Source: Halobacteriales archaeon QS_8_69_26 (GTDB taxonomy: Archaea; Halobacteriota; Halobacteria; Halobacteriales; SW-7-71-33). From it: 64,000 nucleotides of DNA. The notes under the pieces were generated by a model that saw only the letters and a list, made by a program, of their open reading frames with translations, ran no database searches and was not told the DNA's origin. The DNA is taken from positions 1-64,000 of the forward strand of contig PXRX01000012.1 of assembly GCA_003023195.1 (NCBI GenBank). The letters are read 5' to 3'. Position 1 is the first letter of the stretch. Every line of letters starts with the position of its first letter. A program made the translations under genes and the position numbers. Positions 26,173-34,774 of the stretch are shown one piece after another.

Positions 26173-26188
26173 CTGACAACACTGTTAG
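26173..26188. promoter_or_regulatory. TetR operator, autoregulatory copy
   Basis: CTGACAACACTGTTAG is an imperfect palindrome. Read on the other strand it is CTAACAGTGTTGTCAG, nearly identical to the site before the ABC gene. It lies between the TATA-like box and ATG of the regulator, so binding would block transcription start. Confidence 0.75.
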
Positions 26189-26457
26189 CCAGGGTAAAAA
26201 GCCCTTCCCTCCCGGAGGGGTCCGACTGCCGAACGGGTTCGGCATCCCACCGATCCATGGGCTTCACCCCCGTCGGGGGTCGCTTCCGGCGGTCTAGCGG
26301 GTCGGATCCGGTCCGGATCGCGGTCGTCTTACCCCGTGTGACCGCGGAGTCCCCGTCCGGTCCACGCGCGAGGGACCGGGGTCGAAGGTCCGAATCGGGC
26401 ACCCCGGGAGGATCCGGGGACTGCGGACCCCTGTCCGGTTCCCGAGGATATTTATGG

Positions 26458-26473
26458 CTGACAGTGTTGTTAG
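26458..26473. promoter_or_regulatory. TetR operator at the ABC exporter promoter
   Basis: CTGACAGTGTTGTTAG lies between the TATA element (GATATTTATG, 26447-26456) and ATG 26478. It matches the site at 26173-26188 in inverted orientation at 14 of 16 positions. Position and palindromic form fit repression of the exporter by the divergent TetR protein. Confidence 0.75.
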
Positions 26474-26477
26474 TACC

Positions 26478-28481
26478 ATGAGCGGCGCAGGGGCGGACGA
26501 GGACGACGAGTTCGCCGACATCCGGAAAGAAGAGGGGAACGCCATCTGGCGGCTGTTCCGCGACTACGGGCGGGCCCAGGCCCCGCAGTTCGTGATGGGT
26601 GCCAGCGCCTCCGTGCTCCGGATGACGATGGAACTCGTCCCGTCGCTGGTCCTGGCCATCGCCATCGACTCGCTGTTCTTCGACACGCAGGGGTTCTCGC
26701 TGTGGGTGGTTCCCCGATCGTGGCTCCCGGCCGAGCAGAGCGAACAATTCCTGCTGGTCGGCGGCCTCATCGTCGGGGCCTACGCCCTGAACTCCGTGTT
26801 GGGGTGGTTCAACAGCTACATGTGGAACAGCTTCTCCCAGCACTTCCAGCACGAGGTCCGGGTCGACACGTACGACGCGATGCAGCGCCGGGAGACGGAC
26901 TTCTTCGACAACAAGCAGACCGGCGAGGTGATGAGCGTCCTGAACAACGACGTCAACCAGCTAGAGGAGTTCCTGACGACCAACCTCAACAACCTCATCG
27001 TCATCCTCGTCCGGGTCGGCGGGATGGGCGCGGTCATGCTGTGGATCAACTGGCGGCTGGCGATGTTCCCGGTGCTTATCATCCCCGCGCTCGGGTATGT
27101 CAGCTACAAGTTCGTCGACGTCATCCACCCCAAGTACCAGGAGGTCCGCAGCAGCGTCGGCCAGTTGAACAGCCGCCTGGAGAACAACGTCGGCGGCATC
27201 GAGACGGTCAAGGCCTTCGCAACCGAGCAGTTCGAGACCGGGCGGGTCGAGGAGGCCTCGGAGGGCTACCTCGACGCCCAGTGGGACGCCATCACCACCC
27301 GCATCCTCTACTTCCCGACCCTGCAGGCCATCACGGCCGCGGGCTACGTCTCCGTGTTCTTCGTCGGCGGGTGGTGGCTGGTCGTCGGGTCGCCGCCACA
27401 CTCCTTCTTCGCCGGACCGACGTTCAGCGGCCGGGCCTGGACGGCCGGGACGCTCGTCCTCTTCCTGAACTACACCCGCCGGTTCGTCTACCCGATGCGC
27501 CAGATGGGTCAGATCATCAACGGCTACCAGTACGCCGAGGCCGCCGGTGAGCGCATCGTCGGCCTACTGGACATGGAGTCCCGTGTGAAGGACGACCCCG
27601 ACGCGCCGGTCCTGGAGGACCCGGACGGCCACGTCGCGTTCGACGACGTCTCGTTCGCCTACGAGGACAGGGAGGGACACAGTCCCTCTGGCAGCCGGGC
27701 GGAGCCCGGCGACGCCGAGGGCGAGCCCGACGATCAGGTCCTGCAGGACGTCTCCTTCGAGGCCGACCCCGGGGACTACGTCGGCCTCGTCGGTCCGACG
27801 GGCGCGGGCAAGTCGACGACGATGAAGCTCCTCCTGCGCTTCTACGACCCCGACGAAGGGGCGGTCCGGGTCGACGGCACCGACGTCCGGGACGTCTCGC
27901 TGCGGAGCCTCCGGGAGTCGGTCGGGTACGTCAGCCAGGAGCCGTACCTGTTCTACGGCACGGTCACCGAGAACATCGCGTACGGCCTCCCCGACGCCGA
28001 CGAGGACGAGGTGCGGGCGGCCGCCGAACTCGCCGGCGCACACGAGTTCGTCGCCGACCTCTCGGACGGCTACGACACGATGGTCGGCGAGCGCGGCGTC
28101 AAACTGTCGGGCGGCCAGCGCCAGCGGATCGCCCTGGCCCGGGCGATCCTCCGGGACCCGGAGATCCTCGTGCTCGACGAGGCCACCAGCCACGTCGACA
28201 ACGAGACGGAGGCGGTCATCCAGAACAGCCTGGAGGACCTCATCGAGGACCGCACCACCTTTGCCATCGCCCACCGGCTCTCGACGGTGAGGGACGCGGA
28301 CGAGATCCTCGTGATGGACGACGGGCGGATCGTCGAGTCGGGCACCCACGAGGAGCTCCTGGACGAGGACGGCCTCTACGCCAACCTCTGGGACGTCCAG
28401 CTGGGCGAGGTCGGTGACCTGCCCGACGAGTTCCTCGAACGGGCCGCGCGTAGCGGGGTCCGGGCGCCGGGCAACGACTGA
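26478..28481 (+). CDS. ABC exporter, fused permease and ATPase (MsbA/MDR type)
   Basis: This 667-residue half-transporter has six membrane segments in the first 340 residues. The nucleotide-binding domain has Walker A GPTGAGKST (near 440), signature LSGGQRQRIALARA, Walker B ILVLDEATS and H-loop IAHRLSTV. Homodimers export lipids or drugs using ATP. ATG 26478 is chosen over ATG 26454 because the TATA element ends at 26456, giving a leaderless message; the 26454 start would lie inside the promoter. A TetR gene diverges from it with a shared operator, so export of a toxic compound is likely. A 20-residue insertion before the Walker A is coded by two palindromes. Confidence 0.93.
   Translation: MSGAGADEDDEFADIRKEEGNAIWRLFRDYGRAQAPQFVMGASASVLRMTMELVPSLVLAIAIDSLFFDTQGFSLWVVPRSWLPAEQSEQFLLVGGLIVGAYALNSVLGWFNSYMWNSFSQHFQHEVRVDTYDAMQRRETDFFDNKQTGEVMSVLNNDVNQLEEFLTTNLNNLIVILVRVGGMGAVMLWINWRLAMFPVLIIPALGYVSYKFVDVIHPKYQEVRSSVGQLNSRLENNVGGIETVKAFATEQFETGRVEEASEGYLDAQWDAITTRILYFPTLQAITAAGYVSVFFVGGWWLVVGSPPHSFFAGPTFSGRAWTAGTLVLFLNYTRRFVYPMRQMGQIINGYQYAEAAGERIVGLLDMESRVKDDPDAPVLEDPDGHVAFDDVSFAYEDREGHSPSGSRAEPGDAEGEPDDQVLQDVSFEADPGDYVGLVGPTGAGKSTTMKLLLRFYDPDEGAVRVDGTDVRDVSLRSLRESVGYVSQEPYLFYGTVTENIAYGLPDADEDEVRAAAELAGAHEFVADLSDGYDTMVGERGVKLSGGQRQRIALARAILRDPEILVLDEATSHVDNETEAVIQNSLEDLIEDRTTFAIAHRLSTVRDADEILVMDDGRIVESGTHEELLDEDGLYANLWDVQLGEVGDLPDEFLERAARSGVRAPGND
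27673..27710. repeat. Two adjacent perfect palindromes inside the ABC gene
   Basis: AGGGAC ACA GTCCCT (27673-27687) and GCCGGGC GGA GCCCGGC (27694-27710) stand next to each other, each with a 3-base loop. They encode an in-frame segment (GHSPSGSRAEPGDAEGEPDD) that interrupts the first strand of the nucleotide-binding domain, before VLQDVSFE. Related exporters normally lack such a segment. Confidence 0.8.
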
Positions 28482-28522
28482 CGCTCGGCGTTTCCCACCC
28501 GGCCGGGGGCGACCGGCAGGGA

Positions 28523-29806
28523 TCACACGTCGGGCGGCCGCAACGCCACGAGCGAGAGCCCGGCGACCACGACCAGGGCTCCGCCCAGCAGGAACGACGG
28601 CGACCAGCCCAGGGTGAGGACCAGTCCGCTCGCGACGGTCCCGCCGAAGACGCCGCCCGGGAGCTTCGCGGTGTACAGCACCGCGTAGTTCTCCGAGGAC
28701 CGCGCCTCGCCGTAGTAGTCGCCCACCAGGCTCGGGAAGACCGCGAACACCGGGCTCCGGAAGAAGGCGACCGCCCCGACGAGGGCGACGAACGCGAGAC
28801 CGATCCCCCTGTCGCCGGCGGCGACGGACGCGACGAGCGCCAGGCCGCTCAGCACCAGGGTCGCGGCCGAGGTACGCTCCCGGCCGACCCGGTCCGACAC
28901 CGCGCCGACGGAGACGACCCCGCCGGCGTCCGAGACGGCCACGACGGACGCCGCGGCGGTCGCCGTCGCCGCCGACAGACCGAGTTCGCCGGCGTAGGAG
29001 ACCACCTTGCCGACCACCATCAGGCCGACGCCGGTGACGACGACGAAGACGACGTAGAGGTGCCAGAACTGCCAGGTCCGGACCGCCTCCCGCCAGGTCG
29101 TCGGATCCTCGTCTGCGTCCGGGTTCCCGGCGGGGGAACGTGTCTCCGGATTCTCGCTCCCGGTGTGGGCGTCCGGGGTCTCGCTGGCGGGAGCTTCCCC
29201 GGGGTCCTCGCCTCCCGGATCTTCAGCGTCCGATCCCGACCGTTCGGGGTCCCGGAGGACGACGGCCGCGACCAGTGCGACCAGGCCCGCGCCGGCGCCC
29301 ATGAGCAGGAGGGTCCGCCGGAACTCGGTCCGGATCCCGCCCCTGACCGCCGGGATGACGAGGAAGCTCACGCCGCCGTAGGCCATCCCGACCACGCCGG
29401 TCGCGAACCCCCGGCGTTCGTTGAACCACTTCACGCCGGTGTTCAGCGCGACGGTGTAGGCGATACCGGCCCCAATCCCGCCGACGACGTAGGCCAGGTA
29501 GACGGCGAGGAGGCCGTCCGCCGACGCCACGAGCGCGTAGCCGGACGCGAGGGCGACGGCCCCGCCGAGCATCGGGATCCGCGGCCCGTAGCGGTCGCGC
29601 ACCCACCCGGCGGGGAACTGCGAGACGGTCTGGAAGACGATGAACAGCGTGAAGACGGTTCCCAGCCTCGCTTCCGGGATCCCGATCCCCGTCCGGATCG
29701 GGACCCGGATCGACGACCAGACGAACTGGTAGGTCCCGGCCACGCCCATCGCGGCGGCCGCGACGGCGAGGAGCGTCCACCGCCCGACCCGCGGCGTTCT
29801 CGACAC
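28523..29806 (-). CDS. Major facilitator superfamily transporter, OFA type
   Basis: This 427-residue protein has 12 predicted membrane segments in two halves, joined by a long acidic Pro/Gly/Glu loop (about 195-240). The segment FVWSSIRVPIRTGIG, the loop RDRYGPRIPMLGG, TGVKWFNERRGFATGVVGMA, and in the second half SDRVGRERT match oxalate:formate antiporter-like carriers. Such proteins move small carboxylates or unknown solutes. The substrate cannot be assigned. It converges with the ABC gene at a distance of 41 bases, and no partner gene is apparent. Confidence 0.85.
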   Translation of the reverse strand: MSRTPRVGRWTLLAVAAAAMGVAGTYQFVWSSIRVPIRTGIGIPEARLGTVFTLFIVFQTVSQFPAGWVRDRYGPRIPMLGGAVALASGYALVASADGLLAVYLAYVVGGIGAGIAYTVALNTGVKWFNERRGFATGVVGMAYGGVSFLVIPAVRGGIRTEFRRTLLLMGAGAGLVALVAAVVLRDPERSGSDAEDPGGEDPGEAPASETPDAHTGSENPETRSPAGNPDADEDPTTWREAVRTWQFWHLYVVFVVVTGVGLMVVGKVVSYAGELGLSAATATAAASVVAVSDAGGVVSVGAVSDRVGRERTSAATLVLSGLALVASVAAGDRGIGLAFVALVGAVAFFRSPVFAVFPSLVGDYYGEARSSENYAVLYTAKLPGGVFGGTVASGLVLTLGWSPSFLLGGALVVVAGLSLVALRPPDV

Positions 29807-29938
29807 GTCCCCTCACAGTACGGCGGTCCCCTTCAAAGTGTACCCCGCCACAGTGGGCGGTGCGGGTGGACGTGCCGGGTCGGATCCCCGACGGCGTCTG
29901 TCGGATCGGGCCGCGGTGGCTGGTCGTCCGGGGCCGGC

Positions 29939-31087
29939 TCAGACCCAGAAGGTCGCCCGGAGCGCGTCCCTGGTCCCGGGGCCGAGTCCGACCGCCAGGG
30001 CGGCCAAAAGCAACATGATCGCAAAGCGGGGCGAGTCCTCGAAGACCTCCTCGTTGAATATCCAGACGATGAACACGGCGGCGACGACCTTCAGCAGGAG
30101 GAACGGCCAGGTCACACCGACGACGTTCGTGACCTCGGCCGGGAAGACGGCCCGGCTGAAGTCCCTGACCGCCGCGTTGACGGGGTGTTTCGGGCTGAGC
30201 CGTCCCGGTGCGCCGAGTTCGACCGTCCAGTCGAGGCCGACGACGTTCGCGACCCCGTCGACGGCCTGTCCGAGGATGACCAGCAGTCCGATCGTCCCGG
30301 TGCCCGCGTTGAGTTCGGGGGCGAACCGCTCTATTCCCTCCCAGGTGAGGAGGGTCACGACGACGGACCCGGCGACCACCGCGAGCAGGATGGCCGGATA
30401 GAACGACACCTCGGGGGTCGTCAGTGCGAAGAACGCGAGGATCCCGATGGTGGCGGTGGCCGCCGTCGTCCCGACGGCCGCGAGCGGCGTCTCGAAGCCG
30501 TCGGCGTACCCCTCCCTGTCGAGGTAGACCCCCAGGACGAGGCCGAGCACCGCAACGACGAAGACGGTGAAGTAGATGACCGGGCTGATGAGAAGCGTGT
30601 TCAGCGGGTAGGCGATGAGCCGGACCGCCCCGTCGGACTGTGCGAAGACGGCGTCGTTGACGTCCTCGACGACCCGGAGCGCGCCCCCGAAGATGACGAA
30701 CGGGAACAGCGCGAAGAACATCGCCCGGTAGCGTTCGATCCGGAGCCGCTGGAGCAGGAACGCCACCCCGACCAGCGCGACGATGAGGGTGACCGCGTAC
30801 CCCACCTCCGAGACCAGGGTGTATCCGGGGAACGCGACGGAGGAGGGCGCGCCCGCACAGGCGCTCTGGGTGTAGCCCAGCTGGTTGGCCTCCCCGGCCC
30901 GCCAGGCGCACCGCGCCCCGTGGGCGTCGGCGTAGACCGGTCCCCAGAAGTACTTCCAGAGGAACCCGTCCCAGACGACCTTCGGGAACAGCACCGAGCC
31001 CCCGGCGAGGGCCGAGACGGCGACGAGCACGCCCCCTGCCCAGGCCCGCTCCTCGTCGAGTTCGACGCGTTCCGTAACCGCTGCCAT
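29939..31087 (-). CDS. DUF63 family membrane protein
   Basis: This 382-residue integral membrane protein has about eight to nine hydrophobic segments. Family features are visible in the segment GFLWKYFWGPVYADAHG near the N terminus and in GGALRVVEDVNDAV and GQAVDGVANVVGLDW in the middle. DUF63 proteins are restricted to archaea, mainly haloarchaea and methanogens, and have no known function; acidic residues in the membrane part could carry protons or ions. Upstream, 31088-31489 holds a 37-bp tandem repeat and the promoter of a PadR gene. Confidence 0.87.
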   Translation of the reverse strand: MAAVTERVELDEERAWAGGVLVAVSALAGGSVLFPKVVWDGFLWKYFWGPVYADAHGARCAWRAGEANQLGYTQSACAGAPSSVAFPGYTLVSEVGYAVTLIVALVGVAFLLQRLRIERYRAMFFALFPFVIFGGALRVVEDVNDAVFAQSDGAVRLIAYPLNTLLISPVIYFTVFVVAVLGLVLGVYLDREGYADGFETPLAAVGTTAATATIGILAFFALTTPEVSFYPAILLAVVAGSVVVTLLTWEGIERFAPELNAGTGTIGLLVILGQAVDGVANVVGLDWTVELGAPGRLSPKHPVNAAVRDFSRAVFPAEVTNVVGVTWPFLLLKVVAAVFIVWIFNEEVFEDSPRFAIMLLLAALAVGLGPGTRDALRATFWV

Positions 31088-31162
31088 GTCCGGGACTGGA
31101 GGGGGGAGCGGGTTTCAGGGTTCCGGTATCGTGTGTCGGTTCGACACGGCCGTGGGGTCGTT

Positions 31163-31311
31163 GGGTGTCCCCGGAGTCGGACGTATCGCCTCTCCGTTCG
31201 GGTGTCCCCGGAGTCGGACGTATCGGATCTCCGTTCGGGTGGTCCCGGAGTCGGACGTATCGGATCTCCGTTCGGGTGGTCCCGGAGTCGGACGTGTCGC
31301 TTCTCCGTTCG
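31163..31311. repeat. 37-bp minisatellite, four copies
   Basis: Units containing CCGGAGTCGGACGTATCG and TCTCCGTTCGGGTG repeat with a strict 37-base period (anchors 31171, 31208, 31245, 31282). The array is upstream of the DUF63 start rather than at a gene end. It contains no spacers of CRISPR type, and 37 is not a multiple of three, so it is not coding. Confidence 0.95.
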
Positions 31312-31489
31312 ACGACAGGCACGGAGGCGGACATAACTGCCGTACGGAGGATTCCCGAGACTGGTAACTGTGCTGATTCGACCGTCCCGGGCGAACCCTC
31401 CCCGGGATCCGGATCGGTACCACGGCAGGACCGGTCGTATCCGATATGTTTATTTAATTTCGACAATAACGTGATCGTGGACATACCCA

Positions 31490-31765
31490 ATGTACGACCT
31501 GACAGGATTCCAGCGGGACCTCCTGTACGTTATCGCCGGGGAGGAGGAACCCCACGGACTCGCGATCAAGGAGGAGCTAGAGAAGTACTACGAGAAGGAG
31601 ATCCACCACGGCAGGCTCTACCCGAACCTGGACACCCTCGTGGACAAGGGTCTCGTCGAGAAGGGACAGCGCGACCGCCGGACCAACTACTACACGCTGA
31701 CCCGTCGGGGGCGGCGCGAACTCGAGGACCGGCGGGAGTGGGAGCAACAGTACGTCGACCTCTAG
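31490..31765 (+). CDS. PadR-family transcriptional regulator
   Basis: This 91-residue winged-helix protein matches PadR: LTGFQRDLLYVIAGEEEPHG at the start, YYEKEIHHGRLYPNLDTLVD as recognition helix, and the wing GLVEKGQRDRRTNYYTLTRRG. PadR proteins are dimeric repressors that often control transporters or stress genes. AT-rich GTTTATTTAATTT (31446-31458) is a probable TATA region about 35 bases upstream. The gene converges on the permease gene ending at 31874. Its target is unknown. Confidence 0.9.
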   Translation: MYDLTGFQRDLLYVIAGEEEPHGLAIKEELEKYYEKEIHHGRLYPNLDTLVDKGLVEKGQRDRRTNYYTLTRRGRRELEDRREWEQQYVDL

Positions 31766-31873
31766 GTCGAAACTTCACGAACGGGGGCGATTCACCCGCC
31801 GGATCACCCCGGTAGCCGGCACCGCTCCGGACAGCGACTGCTGTTCTCTCTGGGTCCGGTCGCCCCGCCGCCG

Positions 31874-33070
31874 TCAGTCCTCCGAGGCGTCCTCCACGAA
31901 GGGATCCTCCGGGGACGGGTCTCCGGTGGCGGCCTCGTCCGGGGGCCAGGCCTCGGTGGGCGGGTCGACCACCGTCATGTACGTTGGGTCCACCGAGAAC
32001 GGCGCGTAGGTCCGCTCGGACAGTATCGCCGGGACGACGATCCGCCCGAAGTGGTAGGCCAGGATGAGGATCATCGGACCCAGGAACAGGCCGTACCAGC
32101 CCCACAGGAGCGGTCCGAACGTGTACGCGAGGATGACGGCCCCGATGTGGAGACCGCGCCCGGAGACGTACGGACGGATGACGAACTCCGGCCCGAGGTC
32201 GACGAAGACGAACGCGATGGCGAGGAAGACGACGGGGAACCACAGTAGCGTGGGGTCGGTCCGGAACGCGTCGACGGCCAGCCAGCCGGTCAGCGGGAGG
32301 TAGACGAGTTTCAGGCCCACCAGCGGGAGCAGGCTTGCGGCCCCGGCCAGCAGCCCCATCAGTATCGAGAAGGGCACGGACAGTTCCGGCGGGGCGACGA
32401 ACACGTCCACGACGGTGAACACGACGCCGCCGACGATGGCCGTCAGGATGGCGTTGAGGATGTTCCCGAAGAAGATGCGCTCGAAGTCGGCGTCGACCTG
32501 GCGGACGAATTCGTCGAGGACGCCGCTGTCGTCGGCGAACTTTCCCTGGAACCACCGGCTCAACTGGCGCCCGTCCTTCAGCAGGTAGTAGCCGATGAGG
32601 ATCATCACGAAGGTGTGCAGGCCGACGTTGATGAAGAAGCCGAGGTAGTTCAGGGCCTGGTCGAGGATGGTCCGTGCGAGTTCGACGTCGAGCATCTCCG
32701 GGTTCTCCAGGAGTTGCTGGGGGTTCTGGGTTATCTCCGAGACGTCCCGGTAGGGGCCGAGCAGGTCCAGGTACCCCTCGAAGTCGCTCCCCTCCAGGCT
32801 CTCCGAGAGGGCGCTCAACTGCTGGACCGCCACCAGCAGGACGTACCCGAACAGCAACACCATCGGCAGGGCCATCAACAGCATCGACGACGACGCCGCG
32901 AGGATCCTGTTGTTGACCCGCCTGTTGACGCGGTCGTAGACCGGCCTGGTCGCGTAGTAGAAGAAGAGACCGAACACGAACGTCCCGATGTAGGACCAGA
33001 CGACGTACATCACCGCCACCGACAGGACGACGCCAGTGAGCAACCACGCGAGCCGGGATCGGCTGACCAT
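31874..33070 (-). CDS. AI-2E (PerM) family permease
   Basis: This 398-residue protein has seven to eight membrane segments. The large soluble loop between segments two and three (LSALSESLEGSDFEGYLDLL and neighbours) and the later segments FGNILNAILTAIVGG, LLAGAASLLPLVGLKLVYLP and GLHIGAVILAYTFGPLLWGW are typical of the AI-2E/PerM family. Members have been linked to export of autoinducer-2 and to Na+/H+ antiport; haloarchaeal substrates are unknown. ATG 33070 directly precedes the first membrane segment. An acidic tail of 45 residues follows. It is divergent from the MgtC-like gene. Confidence 0.87.
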   Translation of the reverse strand: MVSRSRLAWLLTGVVLSVAVMYVVWSYIGTFVFGLFFYYATRPVYDRVNRRVNNRILAASSSMLLMALPMVLLFGYVLLVAVQQLSALSESLEGSDFEGYLDLLGPYRDVSEITQNPQQLLENPEMLDVELARTILDQALNYLGFFINVGLHTFVMILIGYYLLKDGRQLSRWFQGKFADDSGVLDEFVRQVDADFERIFFGNILNAILTAIVGGVVFTVVDVFVAPPELSVPFSILMGLLAGAASLLPLVGLKLVYLPLTGWLAVDAFRTDPTLLWFPVVFLAIAFVFVDLGPEFVIRPYVSGRGLHIGAVILAYTFGPLLWGWYGLFLGPMILILAYHFGRIVVPAILSERTYAPFSVDPTYMTVVDPPTEAWPPDEAATGDPSPEDPFVEDASED

Positions 33071-33304
33071 GTTCGTTCCGCCGGTGTGACGGATGAAAAA
33101 GGTGTCGTGCGTATCCCTCCCGTCGCTCGACGGCCCGGACGACCTACGGTGCGGGCCGGAGACCCCCCAGCTCCGATCGGAACGGGGCGGGACCGATCCG
33201 GTGCGGATCCCGGTGGATCCCCGGGACCCTGACACTGCGAGCGACCGTTTCATGCCGGTGGACGGGTAACCCTCGAAACCGCCACACTGAGTCCGGTCCG
33301 CCGG

Positions 33305-33335
33305 ATTTTTATATATGACTATATAAGGTATATAG
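33305..33335 (+). promoter_or_regulatory. AT-rich promoter of the MgtC/DUF4010 gene
   Basis: ATTTTTATATATGACTATAT and AAGGTATATAG directly precede GTG 33336. Multiple overlapping TATA-like boxes end at the start codon, so the real transcript start may lie at or after 33336, or the true start codon may be further downstream. This is the most AT-rich spot within several kilobases. Confidence 0.6.
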
Positions 33336-34622
33336 GTGAGCGAGCACCTCGGGGAGTTGGCGGTGTCGACCCTCCAGGGGAACGTCGGGCGGATAGCCCT
33401 GGCCGCGGCGCTCGGAATGTTCCTGGGGCTGGAGCGCGAGTGGTCGCAGAAGACGGCGGGGATCCGGACGTTCTCGCTGGTCGCGCTGCTGGGTGCGCTC
33501 TTTACCATCCTCTCGACGGAGACGGAACTCGGTACCGGGTTGCTCGTCATCGGTGCGCTCCTCGTGATCGTTCAGGGTATCGTGCTGGCGACGAAGGGGT
33601 TGCTGGAGGAGGACGAGACGCTCGGGTTGACGACGTCGGTGTCGATGCTGGTGACCTACGGCGTCGGAGTGGTGGTCGCGACGGGCTACCTCATCGAGGG
33701 CGTCGTCGTCGCCGTGCTCTCGTCGCTGTTGCTGGTGCTCAAGCGGGAACTCCACTCCATCGCCTGGGGGCTGTCCCGGCGCGAACTGCGGTCGGTCACC
33801 GAGTTCGCCATTCTCGCCTTCGTGGTCTTCCCCCTCCTGCCGGGCCGGCGGGTGCCGGTCGCCAGCCTGGGCGTCAGCGTCAACCCCCAGGAGGTCTGGG
33901 CGATGGTCGTCACCGTCGCCGGCATCGGCATCGTCAACTACGTCGTCGTCCAGAACTACGGTGGGCGCGGCATCGCGGTGACCGGCTTCTTCGGGGGCCT
34001 GGCCTCCTCGACGGCCGTCGTCGGCACCATGCTCGACCACGTCCGGCAGGACGCCGACGCCGCCTCCTACGCAGTGGCGGCGATACTGCTCGCCGACGCG
34101 GCGATGGCCCTGCGGAACCTCACCATCGCGGTAGCCTTCACGCTTCCGGACGGCCTGCTGACGGGGGTGGTCGCGCCCCTCGGGGCCGTCGCGGTGCTCG
34201 GCGTCGGCATCGCGGCGGCGAACGCCGACTGGTCGACGGAAGTCGAAATCGGACTGGAGAGCCCGTTCTCGATGCGGAACGCGCTGGCGTTCGGTGGGGT
34301 CTTCCTCATGGTGGTCGTCGTCGGGGCCGTCGCGAAGGCGCAGTTCGGCGACGTCGGGTTCATCCTCACCGCCGCCATCACGGGCCTGGTCTCCAGTGCG
34401 GGTGCGACCACCTCGGCCGTCGTCCTCTACCCCGAGTCGCTCGGGTCGGACGCGGCGGTGTACGCCATCCTCGCGTCGACGGCCACCTCCATCGCGGTCA
34501 AGTCCGGGCTGACGGTAATGGGGTCGGACAGTCAGTTCACCCGCAGCGTCGCCATCTGGAGCGGGTCGCTCATCGTCGGTGCCGTCGTCGTCACCGGTCT
34601 GGTGACGCTGCTCGTGACCTGA
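33336..34622 (+). CDS. MgtC/SapB-DUF4010 membrane protein
   Basis: This 428-residue protein has about 12 hydrophobic segments. The N-terminal quarter is MgtC-like (ALGMFLGLEREWSQKTAGIR, then TFSLVALLGALFT), with the conserved LxxExE-type acidic motif. The rest matches DUF4010 (NYGGRGIAVTGFFGGLASST, ILLADAAMALRN, GLVSSAGATTSAV). MgtC proteins regulate ATP synthase or Mg2+ homeostasis; the fused form is of unknown function. GTG 33336 is the annotated start, but the promoter lies so close that GTG further in cannot be excluded. The 3' end is partly duplicated downstream. Confidence 0.85.
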   Translation: MSEHLGELAVSTLQGNVGRIALAAALGMFLGLEREWSQKTAGIRTFSLVALLGALFTILSTETELGTGLLVIGALLVIVQGIVLATKGLLEEDETLGLTTSVSMLVTYGVGVVVATGYLIEGVVVAVLSSLLLVLKRELHSIAWGLSRRELRSVTEFAILAFVVFPLLPGRRVPVASLGVSVNPQEVWAMVVTVAGIGIVNYVVVQNYGGRGIAVTGFFGGLASSTAVVGTMLDHVRQDADAASYAVAAILLADAAMALRNLTIAVAFTLPDGLLTGVVAPLGAVAVLGVGIAAANADWSTEVEIGLESPFSMRNALAFGGVFLMVVVVGAVAKAQFGDVGFILTAAITGLVSSAGATTSAVVLYPESLGSDAAVYAILASTATSIAVKSGLTVMGSDSQFTRSVAIWSGSLIVGAVVVTGLVTLLVT

Positions 34623-34652
34623 CCCGTCCGGTCGGGACCCCGCCACGCTCCC

Positions 34653-34693
34653 GTCGCTCGTCGCCGGCGCCATCGTCGTCACCGGTCCCGTGG
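34653..34693. repeat. Diverged duplicate of the MgtC/DUF4010 3' end
   Basis: GTCGCTCGTCGCCGGCGCCA plus TCGTCGTCACCGGTC resembles 34565-34605, inside the end of the preceding gene, at a distance of 88 bases. The copy would encode SLVAGAIVVTGP, close to SLIVGAVVVTGL in the gene. It fits a duplicated gene end or a remnant of a paralogue. Confidence 0.6.
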
Positions 34694-34774
34694 CGGCGAC
34701 TGCCAGGGGAGTCCCGGTAAGTGGATCCGGATCGGGTCGGATCGATTAAGACGGGGGTGGTCGTACCCGGGGCC

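Noticed and set aside
26454-26477. Upstream ATG 26454 as start of the ABC exporter
   Set aside because: It lies inside the TATA element and operator; ATG 26478 fits a leaderless transcript better.
31163-31311. Regular 37-bp repeats as a possible CRISPR array
   Set aside because: Units are directly adjacent without unique spacers, and no cas genes are present; it is a minisatellite.
29223-31490. Long minus-strand frame across the MFS and DUF63 genes
   Set aside because: Shadow of two clear membrane-protein genes, with Arg-rich noise composition.
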